Below are positions 25,755 through 35,259 of a stretch of 64,000 bases of DNA, piece by piece (position 1 is the stretch's first letter; the number at the start of each line of letters is the position of its first letter). The DNA is from Phycisphaerae bacterium. GTDB taxonomy: Bacteria > Planctomycetota > Phycisphaerae > Phycisphaerales > UBA1924. The notes under the pieces were generated by a model that did no database searches, was not told the DNA's origin, and saw only the letters and a program-made list of their open reading frames with translations. The position numbers and the translations under genes are program-made. The stretch lies in the NCBI GenBank assembly GCA_016873295.1, contig VGXM01000003.1, forward strand, positions 105,178 to 169,177, read 5' to 3'.

Positions 25755-26276
25755 ATGGACCCGGTCCGCGCGCTGACACCCGCCGATTCCCGCGCCTACG
25801 TCGCCCTGCGGCGAGAGATGCTCGCCGACGCGCCCTGGGCGTTCGGCGCCGACCCGGATCGCGACCGCGGGAGCGATGGTCCGGGCATCGCCCGCTCGCT
25901 CGCGGGGCCGGAGTACGCGATCCTGGGCGCGTTCGAAGAGGGGCGCCTGATCGCCGCCGCGGGCGTGTTCCGGGAGGAGAACGTCAAGCGCCGGCACGTC
26001 GCGATCGTGTGGGGCGTGTACGTCACGCCCGGGTGCCGCGGGCGGGGCCTTGGGCGGGCGGTGGTGGCGGGCGCGATCGACGCGGCTCGGGCTTGGGACG
26101 GGGTCGAGGTGGCGCAGCTCTCGGTGAGCGAGCGCGCGACCGCGGCGCACCGGCTGTACGAGTCCCTCGGCTTTGCGACCTGGGGCGTCGAGCCGCGCTG
26201 CCTCCGCGTCGGCGGACAGGCGTTCGACGAGCGCCACATGTGGCTGTCGCTCGACAGGCCGGTGGACTGTCGATGA
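25755..26276 (+). CDS. GNAT-family N-acetyltransferase
   Basis: 173 residues. The acetyl-CoA-binding segment is VWGVYVTPGCRGRGLGRAVV, the Q/R-x-x-G-x-G/A motif A of GNAT enzymes, and the later RLYESLGFATWGVEPR is motif B. It starts 35 bases after the sensor kinase and may be co-transcribed. The acceptor is unknown. It ends 10 bases from convergent argG; I see no specific sign that it is the missing acetylglutamate synthase (ArgA). Confidence 0.88.
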   Translation: MDPVRALTPADSRAYVALRREMLADAPWAFGADPDRDRGSDGPGIARSLAGPEYAILGAFEEGRLIAAAGVFREENVKRRHVAIVWGVYVTPGCRGRGLGRAVVAGAIDAARAWDGVEVAQLSVSERATAAHRLYESLGFATWGVEPRCLRVGGQAFDERHMWLSLDRPVDCR

Positions 26277-26286
26277 CCGGGCGGGG

Positions 26287-27504
26287 TCAGCGGGCCCCGC
26301 CCCGGTCCTTGAGGGCCCGGATCCGTTCCGGCAGGCTCAGCAGGCGGATGAACCCGCCCGCGTCCTTCTGGCTGTACACGTCCTCGCCCTCGAAGCTCAC
26401 CATCTTCTCGGCGTAGAGCGAGTGGGGGCTCTTGCGCCGCACGGCGGCGGCGACTCCCTTGAAGAGACGCACCACGATCTCGCCGTCGAGCCGCCGCGAC
26501 ATGCGCTCGGCGCACGCCCACAGCGCCTCGCGCAGGGGCGTGAACCAGCGACCGTCGTACACCAGTTCGGCGAAGGTGGGCCCCAGGTGCTCGCGGTAGT
26601 GCCGGGTCTCGCGGTCGAGGACCAGCTCCTCCAGGGCGCGGAGCGCCTCGACGATCACGGTGCCGCCCGGCGTCTCGTACAGCCCGCGGCTCTTCATGCC
26701 CACGCGACGGTTCTCGACCAGGTCGACGCGCCCCACGCCGTGCGCCCCGGCGATGGCGTTCAACTCCGTGATGATCTTCCACGCGGGCAGCGGCCGGCGG
26801 TTGAGGGCGATGGGGCGACCCTGCTCGAACGCCAGCGTCACCGTCTCGGGTTTGTCCGGGGCCTGGGCCGGGTCGACCGTGAGCATCCAGGCATCGTCGG
26901 GCGGGGCGTTCCACGGGTCCTCGATCGTGCCGCCCTCGTGGCTGATGTGCCAGAGGTTGCGGTCGCGCGAGTAGATCTTGGTGGCGCTGGCGGTGGTGGG
27001 GATGTCGCGGGCCTTGAGATAGTCGAGCATCGCCATGCGCCCCGACAGGTTCCACCGGTCGTGACGCCAGGGGACGATCGTCTCCAGGTCCGGGGCGAGG
27101 GCGGCGTAGGCCGACTCGAACCGAACCTGGTCGTTGCCCTTGCCCGTGCACCCGTGCGACAGGGCCGTGCACCCGGCCTTGCGGGCCACGTCGACCTGGG
27201 CCCGGGCCAGGCACGGGCGCGCGATCGCCGTGCCCAGCAGGTACCGCCCCTCGTAGACCGCCCCGGCGATCATCGTGGGCATCACGAACTCGTCGGCGAA
27301 CTCGCCCTTGAGGTCCACGACGTGGCACTCGACCGCGCCGGAGTCCTTGGCCTTCCTCTCGACGCCGGCCAGTTCGTCGGAGCCCTGCCCCACGTCGCCC
27401 ACGACGCACACGACCTCGGCGCCTGGGATGTTCTCCCTGAGCCAGGGGACGATGCAGGAGGTGTCGAGTCCGCCGGAGTACGCGAGGGCGATGCGCTTGG
27501 TCAT
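26287..27504 (-). CDS. argG: Argininosuccinate synthase
   Basis: 405 residues, standard size. ATP-dependent condensation of citrulline and aspartate. The N-terminal P-loop-like ATP motif [13 protein letters not shown], the [15 protein letters not shown] segment and the aspartate-binding region ([27 protein letters not shown]) are all present. It follows argF by 50 bases on the minus strand as last gene of argRCBFG. Confidence 0.97.
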   Translation of the reverse strand: MTKRIALAYSGGLDTSCIVPWLRENIPGAEVVCVVGDVGQGSDELAGVERKAKDSGAVECHVVDLKGEFADEFVMPTMIAGAVYEGRYLLGTAIARPCLARAQVDVARKAGCTALSHGCTGKGNDQVRFESAYAALAPDLETIVPWRHDRWNLSGRMAMLDYLKARDIPTTASATKIYSRDRNLWHISHEGGTIEDPWNAPPDDAWMLTVDPAQAPDKPETVTLAFEQGRPIALNRRPLPAWKIITELNAIAGAHGVGRVDLVENRRVGMKSRGLYETPGGTVIVEALRALEELVLDRETRHYREHLGPTFAELVYDGRWFTPLREALWACAERMSRRLDGEIVVRLFKGVAAAVRRKSPHSLYAEKMVSFEGEDVYSQKDAGGFIRLLSLPERIRALKDRGGAR

Positions 27505-27554
27505 GGGGAGGGGGCCGGATGGTCAGGGGGTGGGAGACCGGGGGATGGGGCGGT

Positions 27555-28541
27555 TCAGCCGGGGTGCTGGTTGGCGAGGAGGTGGAGCAGGAGCGCGTTC
27601 TGGACGTGCATGCGGTTCTCGGCCTGGTCGTAGACCACGGAGGCCGCCGAGTCGATCACGTCGTCGGTGACCTCGAGGCCGCGGTGGGCCGGGAGGCAGT
27701 GGAGGAACCTGGCGTTGGGGGCCGCCTTGGCCATGAGGCCCGGGTTGACCTGGTAGGCGCTGAAGCGCTTGCGACGGCGCTCCAGCTGCTCCTGCTGGGC
27801 CATGCTCACCCACACGTCGGTGTAGACGAAGTGGTGCCCGGCGACGCCGGCGGGGTCGTTGGACAGGGCGATGGTCGCGCCCGTGCCCGCCGCCAGCCTC
27901 TGGGCGTCGGCGACCACGTCCGCCGCCGGGCGGAAGGCCTCGGGCGTGATGACGGTCAGGTCGAACCCGATCATCGCCGCGGCGTGCATGAGCGAATGGG
28001 CGACGTTGTTGCCGTCGCCCACGTAGGCGACCTTCTGCCCGGTGTGCCCGTTCTCCGGAGCGACGCCGGACTGCTCGAGGATCGTGAGCGCGTCGGCCAG
28101 AGCCTGGCAGGGGTGGAAGCGGTCGGAGAGACCGTTGATCACGGGCACCCGGGTCGCGGCCGCGAGCTCCTCGAGCGTGTTGTGGTGGAAGACCCTCGCG
28201 ACGACGCAGTCGACCATGCGCTCCAGGTTCTTCCCCATGTCGTACACGCTCTCGCGCTGCCCGATGCGGCTGGAGGAGTGGTCGACGTAAACCGCGATGC
28301 CGCCCAGCCGCTGCACGCCGATCTCGAAGGTCAGACGCGTCCGCAGCGAGGGCTGCTCGAAGAGCAGGATGACCGTCTTGCCCGCCAGCGAGTGCCGGTA
28401 GGGCGACAGGTCGCGCTTGAGCGATCGGGCCGAGGCGAGCAGTTGGAGCAGGCGCTCGCGCCCGAGCGTGGGCAGGCTCAGGAGGTCGCCGTTGGGCTTG
28501 GCGGGGGCGGGGGCTTTGCGGGCGACGGTCGGGATCTGCAT
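27555..28541 (-). CDS. argF: Ornithine carbamoyltransferase
   Basis: 328 residues. Makes citrulline from ornithine and carbamoyl phosphate. The carbamoyl-phosphate loop is EQPSLRTRLTFE, close to the S-x-R-T-R signature, with HPCQALADALT and the ornithine-side FLHCLPAHRG motif (HCLP). It follows argB by 41 bases and precedes argG by 50. A short Pro/Ala-rich N-terminal extension (ARKAPAPAKPNGD) precedes the fold. Confidence 0.95.
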   Translation of the reverse strand: MQIPTVARKAPAPAKPNGDLLSLPTLGRERLLQLLASARSLKRDLSPYRHSLAGKTVILLFEQPSLRTRLTFEIGVQRLGGIAVYVDHSSSRIGQRESVYDMGKNLERMVDCVVARVFHHNTLEELAAATRVPVINGLSDRFHPCQALADALTILEQSGVAPENGHTGQKVAYVGDGNNVAHSLMHAAAMIGFDLTVITPEAFRPAADVVADAQRLAAGTGATIALSNDPAGVAGHHFVYTDVWVSMAQQEQLERRRKRFSAYQVNPGLMAKAAPNARFLHCLPAHRGLEVTDDVIDSAASVVYDQAENRMHVQNALLLHLLANQHPG

Positions 28542-28582
28542 GCTCTTGAGTCACTCCTCTCCGGACAGAATAGGTCGGTGCG

Positions 28583-29389
28583 TCACGAGGGCAGGATGCG
28601 CGTGCCCCGGGGCGAGCCGCCGGCCCACGACGACAACGCGCTCGCGTCGTTCCCGCTCAGGATGACCACCGGCACGCCCGATCGGCCGGCGGCGGCGGCG
28701 GCGGCGCGGGCCTTGACGATCATCCCGCCGGTGATCGTCCCGTCCCGGATCAACCCCTCGACGCCCCGCAGCGTCAACTCCGGCACCACGCGCTTCGACC
28801 CGTCGAGGACCCCGGGCACGTCGGTGAGCAGCACCAGCGCCGACGCCCGCAGCCGACCCGCGACACCCGCCGCGGCGTCGTCGGCGTTCACGTTGAGCAG
28901 CCGACCCTCCGCGTCCATCCCGATCGACGAAAGCACCGGGAGGTACCGGTTCGACAGCAGCAGCTCCAGCAGCCCGCACCCGTCCGTCGCGTCGGCACGC
29001 ACCCGCCCCACGCACCCCGGGTCGAACGAGTAACCCGTCGCCCTCTCCGTGGGCAACGCGCCGCCGTCGCCCAGGCGGAGCCCCACCGCCGCGACGGCTC
29101 GCGTGTTGAGCGCCGCGACGATCTTCGTGTTCACCACGCCCGCAAGGATCGCGGCGATCTCGTCCATGTGCTCGGGGGGCGTGATCCGGATCCCCTCGCG
29201 CCGCTCGCTCACGATGCCGAGGCGCTCCAGGTGCCGATCGACCGCCTTGCCCCCCCCATGCACCAGCACCACGCCGCCGGGGTGGGACCGGTGGAACCCG
29301 GCGACCGCGTCCCACAGCGGCGGGGCGGTGCGCTCGTCCTCGACGGCGGTGCCGCCGACCTTGATCACGATCGGGCCGGCCCGGGTCAT
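28583..29389 (-). CDS. argB: Acetylglutamate kinase
   Basis: 268 residues. Phosphorylates N-acetylglutamate. Amino-acid-kinase fold: IVIKVGGTAVED at the N-terminus, VLVHGGGKAVDRHLERLG and the C-terminal LLTDVPGVLDG and ITGGMIVKARAAAAAA. ATG 29389 overlaps the argC stop as ATGA, so the two are translationally coupled. The use of acetylated intermediates implies that an ornithine acetyltransferase (argJ) or equivalent lies elsewhere. Confidence 0.95.
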   Translation of the reverse strand: MTRAGPIVIKVGGTAVEDERTAPPLWDAVAGFHRSHPGGVVLVHGGGKAVDRHLERLGIVSERREGIRITPPEHMDEIAAILAGVVNTKIVAALNTRAVAAVGLRLGDGGALPTERATGYSFDPGCVGRVRADATDGCGLLELLLSNRYLPVLSSIGMDAEGRLLNVNADDAAAGVAGRLRASALVLLTDVPGVLDGSKRVVPELTLRGVEGLIRDGTITGGMIVKARAAAAAAGRSGVPVVILSGNDASALSSWAGGSPRGTRILPS

Positions 29390-30483
29390 CGCGTCGCGCC
29401 CCCGGGCCCCGCGGGCAGCAGCCCCGCCCCCTCGGGCAGCCCCATCGCGATGTTCATGCACTGTATCGCCTGGCCCGCCGCCCCCTTCACGAGGTTGTCG
29501 ATGGCGGAGACGAGGATGAGGTGCGCGTGCCCCTCGTCCAAGGCCCACGCGATGTCGCAGAAGTTCGTCCGTTCCACGCCCGCGACCGAGGGCCACTGCC
29601 CGCGCGGCAGCAACCGCACGAACGCCTCGTCGGCGTACGCCCCTCGCAGCGCGGCCTCGATCCGGGCCGCGTCCCACCCCGGCGCAAGCTCGACGTGGAT
29701 CGTGGAGAGGATCCCCCGCTCGAAGGCCCCCAGGTGAGGGGTGAAGACCGTCGCCACCCCCGAGTAGGCGTCGATCTCGGGATTGTGCCGGTGAGAGAGC
29801 ACGTTGTACGGCTGGAGCGAGACCTCGCAGAAGAGCGCCTTGAGCGCCAAGCCCCGCCCCGCGCCCGAAACGCCCGACGTGGCATCGACGATGGGTCTGG
29901 TGCCCGGACGCACCGCCCCCGCCCGCGCCAACGGGGCCAGGGGCAGGATCGCCGACGTCGGGTAGCACCCCGGCACCGAGATCAACCGGGCCTTGCCCAG
30001 GGCCTCGCGAACCCCGGGGAGCTCCGGCAGGCCGTACACCGCGCCGTCGGCCAGGTCGCGCCGCGCGTGCTCGATCCCGTAGTGCTTGAGGCACGCGCCC
30101 CGGTCCTTGAGCCGGTACCCACCCGAGAGGTCCAGCACGCGCAGCCCGCGGTCGGCCAGCGGCGGCGCCAACTCCACGCTGGCCTCGTGCGGCGTGGCGA
30201 GGAACACGGCGTCGGGCTCATGGGCCGCGACGGCGCCCAGGTCGGTCGCCCGCACCTCCAGCCCGACCAGCCCGCGGAAGCGCGGGAAGAGCTCCTCGAA
30301 CGCGCCGGGGCGGTCGCCCTTCTCGCGCCGCGCGGACGCAAAGAGCCCGACCGGCTTGGCCGCGGGGTGCGACAGGAGCAGCGACACCAGTTCAGCCCCG
30401 GAATACCCGCCGGCGCCGATGACGACGACGCGCGCGGGGCGCACGTCGGAGAACGGGGCGCCCTCGGGCCTGGTCGTGGTCAT
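29386..30483 (-). CDS. argC: N-acetyl-gamma-glutamyl-phosphate reductase
   Basis: 365 residues. NADPH-dependent reduction of acetylglutamyl phosphate. The nucleotide loop is VVVIGAGGYSGAELVSLLLSHP and the catalytic cysteine sits in SVPGCYPTSAILPLAPL. The HRHNPEI motif and the substrate loop are present. Start ATG 30483 overlaps the argR stop (ATGA) and its own stop overlaps the argB start, so argR-argC-argB form a tightly coupled block. Confidence 0.96.
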   Translation of the reverse strand: MTTTRPEGAPFSDVRPARVVVIGAGGYSGAELVSLLLSHPAAKPVGLFASARREKGDRPGAFEELFPRFRGLVGLEVRATDLGAVAAHEPDAVFLATPHEASVELAPPLADRGLRVLDLSGGYRLKDRGACLKHYGIEHARRDLADGAVYGLPELPGVREALGKARLISVPGCYPTSAILPLAPLARAGAVRPGTRPIVDATSGVSGAGRGLALKALFCEVSLQPYNVLSHRHNPEIDAYSGVATVFTPHLGAFERGILSTIHVELAPGWDAARIEAALRGAYADEAFVRLLPRGQWPSVAGVERTNFCDIAWALDEGHAHLILVSAIDNLVKGAAGQAIQCMNIAMGLPEGAGLLPAGPGGATR

Positions 30484-30962
30484 GGCTTCTTCCCGGCAAG
30501 CAGCAGGAGCCGCGACTGGAGGCGATGGGCGCCGCGGGGCGAGGGCGCCGCCGCGAAGATCGTGTCGTCGCCCGCCACCGTTCCGATGCACTCGGGGAGC
30601 TTGGCCCGGTCCAGCTCGACCGCCAGCGGGTTGGCGTGCCCCGGGCCCGTGCGCACCACCACCATCGCCCCCGCCGGGCGGGCCGAGATCATGTAGCTCT
30701 TGAGGGCCCGCTCCAGCGTCCGCAGCCCGGGCTGGAGCGTGGTGTCCGGGGGCGGCGCGATGCGGTACCCGGTCGGGCCCTTGACCACCCCCAGCTCGCG
30801 CAGGTCGCGCGACAGCGTGGCCTGCGTCGCCCGGATCCCCACCCCCACCAGCAGCGACCGGAGCGCCGCCTGGTCGGCAACCCGGTGCTTGTCCAGGAGC
30901 TCGCGGATCGCGTGCTGTCGTCGGGCCTTGGCGTGCACGGCATAAGTATTCGGTCGATGCAA
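30480..30962 (-). CDS. argR: Arginine repressor
   Basis: 160 residues from ATG 30962, or 152 from GTG 30938. The winged helix contains RATQATLSRDLRELGVVKG, the conserved recognition segment with the S-R-D-L core. The C-terminal oligomerisation/arginine-binding domain ends GTVAGDDTIFAAAPS, matching the conserved G-T-x-A-G-D-D-T-I motif. It senses arginine and should repress the operon it heads, itself included. The candidate promoter (30945-30972) overlaps the first ATG codons, which favours the shorter GTG form. Confidence 0.93.
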   Translation of the reverse strand: MHRPNTYAVHAKARRQHAIRELLDKHRVADQAALRSLLVGVGIRATQATLSRDLRELGVVKGPTGYRIAPPPDTTLQPGLRTLERALKSYMISARPAGAMVVVRTGPGHANPLAVELDRAKLPECIGTVAGDDTIFAAAPSPRGAHRLQSRLLLLAGKKP

Positions 30963-30972
30963 GAAGAGTCAA
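30936..30972 (-). promoter_or_regulatory. Candidate argR operon promoter/operator
   Basis: Minus strand TTGACT (30972-30967), a 16-base spacer and AATACT (30950-30945). The predicted transcript start falls within a few bases of GTG 30938, so the message could be leaderless. The interval holds an imperfect palindrome TGCATCGACCGAATACTTATGCCGTGCA whose A/T-rich centre is the only such patch nearby, as expected for an ARG box. Confidence 0.35.
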
Positions 30973-31002
30973 GCCGCAGGCCCGCCCGGATTGCAGCCGG
31001 GC

Positions 31003-33066
31003 TCAGCGGGCGTGCCGGTGCAGCGACAGTTCCGTCCAGTCCTCGGTCTGTGCGGCGGCCGATCGGGTAGCGGCCCATCGCCGGGCCGCGGCGTGCTGGG
31101 CCATCCACCACAGGGCCCGGGCGGCCCAGCCGCGCAGCGGCCCCTGTGACCGCCGAACCAGCCACACCAGCGGCGCCAGCCCGTGCCGCCGGATCAGCGG
31201 ATCGTCCAGCGACACGAACGTCTCGGCCCGCCCGGGATCGCCCTGCCGACCCGATCGCCCGTAGAGCTGGCGATCGACGCGACTCTCGTCGTGCCGCTCG
31301 GTCGAGACGACCACGAGCCCGCCCAGCTCGCGGGCCCGTCGGTCCAGCAGGATGTCGGTGCCGCGCCCCGCCATGTTCGTGGCGACCGTGACGGCACGCT
31401 CCTGCCCGGCCTTGGCGACGATGGCGGCCTCCTGCGCCTCGCGCGTCGCGTTCAGCACCTCGTGTGGGATCCCTCCCTCCCCCAGCCGCACGCTCAGGCG
31501 CTCCGACGCCGCCACGCTCCGCGTGCCGATCAGCACCGGTCGCCCCTCGCGGTGCAGGCCCCCGACGCGCTCGGCGACCGCCGCGAACTTCGCCTCCTGC
31601 GTGTCGAAGATCCGCTGCGGCGCGTGCACGCGGATGACCGGGCGGTGCGGCGGCACGCGGACCACCGGCAGGCGGTACCAGCGCCACAGCTCCGCCCGCA
31701 CCTCCGCCGCCGTCCCCGTCATGCCCGACAGACGCCGGTACCTCTGGAAGAACCTCTGGTAGCTGATGCGGCTGCTCGTGACGCGGTCCTCGGTGACGTC
31801 CAGCCCCTCCTTGGCCTCGACCGCCTGGTGGAGCCCGAGCTGCCACTGCCGCCCCGGGAGCACGCGCCCCGTCGAGCGGTCGACGATGACGACCTTGCCC
31901 TCCTGGATGATGTAGTCGTCGCCGAGCGTGTAGATGACCCGGGCGGTCAGCGCCGTGGTGAGCAGCTCCTCCCTCCGCCGCGGCCCGGCCCAGAACGCCG
32001 GGAGCCCCCCCGCGCGCTCCGCCAGCCACGCCCGACCCTCGTCGGTCATGCGGACCAGCCGCATCCGCTCGTCGACGGTGAAGTGCCGCCCCTGCGTGAG
32101 CTGGGTGGCCAGCGCCGCCGCGGTGCGGTAGTGGTCCGCCGCCGCGTGCGCGTGCTCGTCGCGCTCCGCGATGATCGCCGGCGTGACCGCCTCGTCGATC
32201 AGGACGCTGTCGGCCTCGTCCACGATCGCCGAGTGCAGCCCGCGCTGCACGACCAGCCGCCCCCAGTCGGGCCTCACGCGCGCATCGTCCGCCGCCGCGG
32301 CACCGAACAGCCCGTCCATGAGCACGCCCGCCAGGCGCGGCCTGAGCGGCGTGATCAGGCGGTCACGCAGAAAGTCGAAGATCACCTGCTTGTCGGCGGC
32401 GTACGTGATGTCCGCGTCATAGGACCGCCGCCGCTCGGCGTGCGGGCTGGAGTCCTTGAGCGACGCGACCCTCAGACCCAGGCGGCGGTACGCGGGCCCG
32501 CACGTCTCGGCGTCGCGCTGCGCCAGGTAATCGTTCACCGTGATGACGTGCACGCCCTTGCCCAGCCACCCGTCCAGCGCCGCCGGCAGGATCGCCGTCA
32601 CCGTCTTGCCCTCGCCCGTCGCCAGCTCCGCGCAGCACCCCTCCGACATCGCCAGCGCCCCCAGCACCTGCTCCGGGTAGAGCGCCAGCCCGATGGTCCG
32701 CCGGATCGCCTCGTGGGCCACCGCGAACGCCCCGTCCACGGCGCACGGGTCGAACCGGTTGATCAGCACGCGCTCCCGGGCCTCGTGGATCGCCCCGTCC
32801 AGCGCGGCGTCGCCGCGATCACGGTGCCCCCTGGCCTGATCGAGGATCGCCTCGGCCCGCGCCCACTCAAGCCGCGCGCGGCGCGAGCGAGCCGCCCATC
32901 CCAGCAGGCGCTCGCCCAGCACGTCGATCCCGCGCATAGGTCGGCGCCGATCCCCCGACCAGCTCAGCGTCGGCCACAGCCTCATCGAGCCCGGCGCCGG
33001 CCCGCCCCGTCCGCGCGGCGCCCGGGTCGCGAGCGGCATCGGCATGCGCGGGGCACACTCGCTCAC
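31003..33066 (-). CDS. SecA-like ATPase lacking the C-terminal scaffold and zinc domains
   Basis: 687 residues from GTG 33066, which overlaps the stop of the upstream gene as GTGA. The DEAD motor core of SecA is intact: Walker A ATGEGKT (149-155), TVNDYLAQRD, DEAD-type box VDEADS (282-287), YRRLSGMTGTA (about 443-453), TNMAGRGTDI and the arginine-finger motif YGRSGRQGDPG. The pre-protein cross-linking region is short (about 85 residues). The protein stops soon after the finger, with no normal helical scaffold/wing domain and no Cys/His zinc tail; canonical SecA is about 850-950 residues. It is therefore an accessory SecA-like motor, presumably serving the two membrane genes before it. Confidence 0.85.
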   Translation of the reverse strand: MSECAPRMPMPLATRAPRGRGGPAPGSMRLWPTLSWSGDRRRPMRGIDVLGERLLGWAARSRRARLEWARAEAILDQARGHRDRGDAALDGAIHEARERVLINRFDPCAVDGAFAVAHEAIRRTIGLALYPEQVLGALAMSEGCCAELATGEGKTVTAILPAALDGWLGKGVHVITVNDYLAQRDAETCGPAYRRLGLRVASLKDSSPHAERRRSYDADITYAADKQVIFDFLRDRLITPLRPRLAGVLMDGLFGAAAADDARVRPDWGRLVVQRGLHSAIVDEADSVLIDEAVTPAIIAERDEHAHAAADHYRTAAALATQLTQGRHFTVDERMRLVRMTDEGRAWLAERAGGLPAFWAGPRRREELLTTALTARVIYTLGDDYIIQEGKVVIVDRSTGRVLPGRQWQLGLHQAVEAKEGLDVTEDRVTSSRISYQRFFQRYRRLSGMTGTAAEVRAELWRWYRLPVVRVPPHRPVIRVHAPQRIFDTQEAKFAAVAERVGGLHREGRPVLIGTRSVAASERLSVRLGEGGIPHEVLNATREAQEAAIVAKAGQERAVTVATNMAGRGTDILLDRRARELGGLVVVSTERHDESRVDRQLYGRSGRQGDPGRAETFVSLDDPLIRRHGLAPLVWLVRRSQGPLRGWAARALWWMAQHAAARRWAATRSAAAQTEDWTELSLHRHAR

Positions 33067-35252
33067 GACGCGGCCCGCCCCTCCACGTACTGCATCGCGC
33101 GGCGCCACCACTGGACCATCAGGGGCTCGGCCGGCGTCGCGAACCGCACCCGCGCCCGCAGCCCGGGCGGCAGGTCGAGCCGCCCCGCCGTCGGCGCCAC
33201 GTCGACGCTGAACAGCGGCGAGAGCGTGGCCCGCTGGCGCTCGTCCGTCGGATCCATGAGCACCTCGCCGCCCGAAGTCGCCGCCAGCGACTCGGACGAC
33301 ACCTCGCGCGTCGCCACGCGGTCGACGCGCACGATCCGCCCGTCGTGCTCCGTCCCGCCCAGGCCCCGGACGCGGAACGACGCCGACGGGGGCCCCGCGC
33401 CGCGGAACATGTACGCGAGCTCCCGGTCCGAGACGTCGGCCCGCGCGATCAGGCGATCCACCGACGCCACGCCGGCCAACAGCGCCCCGCGCCCCACGAA
33501 TCGCCCCAGGGCGTTGCCGAGGTCGGACGCCGACCCGCTCGCGGGCAGCAGCCGCCCCGAGATCGGCGCGCGGATCGTCAGCGATTCGACGCGGGCCTCC
33601 AGCCGCTCGACGTCGGCCCGGAGCTTGGTCACCTCGGCCTGGGCCGCCCGGTGCTCCGCCGGGTCGCGGGCCAGGGCCGCGTCCAGCCGCGCCTCGCCAC
33701 CCCGCAGCCGCGCCCGCCCGCGCTCCAGCTGCGCCGCCAGTTCCGGGTTCCGCAGCACGAGGATCGCCTCACCCGCGCCGACGTCCCTCCCCGGCTCGAC
33801 GAGCACGCGATCGACGAACCCGGGCTCCGGCGCGCGGAGCGGCGCCTTCTGGAAGGGTTCGAGCGTTGCGGGCGCGTACACCGCCGCCGGCGCCGGCACC
33901 AGCCCCAGCACGCCCAGGAGCAGGGCGACGAACGCCGACGTGATCCCCAGGGCTCGGGCCCGCCGACCCTCCAGCTTCGTCGACCCGACCAGGTACCCCG
34001 CGCCCTTGGCCAGCGGCACCACCCCCCACGCGAACACCATGATCGCCGCGATCACCAGCCCCAGGGCCAGGTACCGCTCCGAGATCAGCAGCACGATGTA
34101 GAGCATGACGACGTAGCGGTAGGTGAAGGAGCACGCCCCGAACACCCCGATGAGCCAGGCCTCGCGCCGGCTCCGCATGGGAGGCGGGCGCAGCCCCGGG
34201 ATCCGGAACACGCCCCGCTCCACCATGTACTGCCAGAGCTGCATCGCCTTCTGCCACAGGTTGGGCACGCCGATCAGGTCCGAGAGGATGTAGTACCCGT
34301 CGTACCGCAGCAGGGGGTTGGCGTTGAAAAGCAGAGTCGTGAAGCCCGCCGCGATCACCGTGTTGGCGGCGACCGTGCGCCACAGCCCGGGCTCGGCGGT
34401 CGCCCACACGACGGCGGCGATCGCCGCGGCGAACGTCTCGAAGATCATCCCCGCCGACGACACCACCACGCGCTTCCACGTCTCCGGGAACGCCGACGCG
34501 CTGCTGGCGTCGCAGTAGGGGAACGGCAGCACGTACGCCAGGAGCATCACCCCGATCTCGTTGCACGCCCCGCCGTAGGCCTTGACCGCCGCCGCGTGAC
34601 CGAGTTCGTGCCACGCCCGCAGCAGCAGGAACACGGCGGCGAGCGTCACCAGGTTGCCGGGGGCCAGCACGTTGTCGAAGTGCGACCCCAGTTGCGAGGC
34701 GTGGGTGCCGACAAGGTAGAGCGCGACGAGCATCGCGACGCCGTAGAGCACCAGCCCGGGCAGCGTGAAGAGGGGTCGGAGCAGGTAGGCCAGACGATTG
34801 AGCCACGCGTCGGGGTTGATGAGCGGGATCGTGAAGAACACGCCGTGCCCAAGCCTCCGCTGGCGCTTGCGCGACTCGACCTCCGACTCGCGCCGCCCCA
34901 GTTCCAATGACGCCAGGGGCTGCTCGCCCGCCAGCAGACCGTGCCGCTGGAGCTTGCCCAGCACGTCCAGGCACTCGCGCTGCGTCGGGGCGTCGTCCCC
35001 CAGCTGCGCGTTGCAGGCGTCCCACGCATGGTCGACCGTGCGGGTCCCGTCCAGCATCCCGGCGAAGAACCACGCCGCTTCCGACAGCCGGAAGTACCCG
35101 CCCCCAGCCGGCTCCTCGACCACGAAGACGGTGTGCGGCCCGAACTGCTGCCGCGCGACCCGCGCGTGCGCCGACAGCCGCGGTCGCGTCGGGCCCACGC
35201 GGTACCACAGGTCCGCGAACGAGGATTGGGGGTCGGGTCGGAAGAGCGCCAA
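33063..35252 (-). CDS. PqqD-like/M50 site-2 protease/HlyD fusion membrane protein
   Basis: 729 residues. The N-terminal about 110 residues resemble a PqqD-type peptide-binding domain (VEEPAGGGYFRLSEAAWFFAGML, then DGTRTVDHAW). A multi-helix M50 metalloprotease region follows, with zinc motif HELGH (215-219) and the second motif NPLLRYDGYYI (312-322), typical of the peptide zinc metalloprotease family COG1994. The last about 260 residues are a HlyD/membrane-fusion domain: a lipoyl-like part (GFVDRVLVEPGRDVGAGEAIL), a coiled-coil hairpin and SLTIRAPISGRLLP. This layout resembles bacteriocin/peptide export-maturation proteins. It is 7 bases downstream of the GAF-HlyD gene and overlaps the SecA-like gene. 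Confidence 0.85.
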   Translation of the reverse strand: MALFRPDPQSSFADLWYRVGPTRPRLSAHARVARQQFGPHTVFVVEEPAGGGYFRLSEAAWFFAGMLDGTRTVDHAWDACNAQLGDDAPTQRECLDVLGKLQRHGLLAGEQPLASLELGRRESEVESRKRQRRLGHGVFFTIPLINPDAWLNRLAYLLRPLFTLPGLVLYGVAMLVALYLVGTHASQLGSHFDNVLAPGNLVTLAAVFLLLRAWHELGHAAAVKAYGGACNEIGVMLLAYVLPFPYCDASSASAFPETWKRVVVSSAGMIFETFAAAIAAVVWATAEPGLWRTVAANTVIAAGFTTLLFNANPLLRYDGYYILSDLIGVPNLWQKAMQLWQYMVERGVFRIPGLRPPPMRSRREAWLIGVFGACSFTYRYVVMLYIVLLISERYLALGLVIAAIMVFAWGVVPLAKGAGYLVGSTKLEGRRARALGITSAFVALLLGVLGLVPAPAAVYAPATLEPFQKAPLRAPEPGFVDRVLVEPGRDVGAGEAILVLRNPELAAQLERGRARLRGGEARLDAALARDPAEHRAAQAEVTKLRADVERLEARVESLTIRAPISGRLLPASGSASDLGNALGRFVGRGALLAGVASVDRLIARADVSDRELAYMFRGAGPPSASFRVRGLGGTEHDGRIVRVDRVATREVSSESLAATSGGEVLMDPTDERQRATLSPLFSVDVAPTAGRLDLPPGLRARVRFATPAEPLMVQWWRRAMQYVEGRAAS

Positions 35253-35259
35253 GGGTCCC

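Noticed and set aside
25755..26276. Acetylglutamate synthase (argA) because of its position next to argG
   Set aside because: It is convergent with argG, and the sequence shows only generic GNAT motifs.
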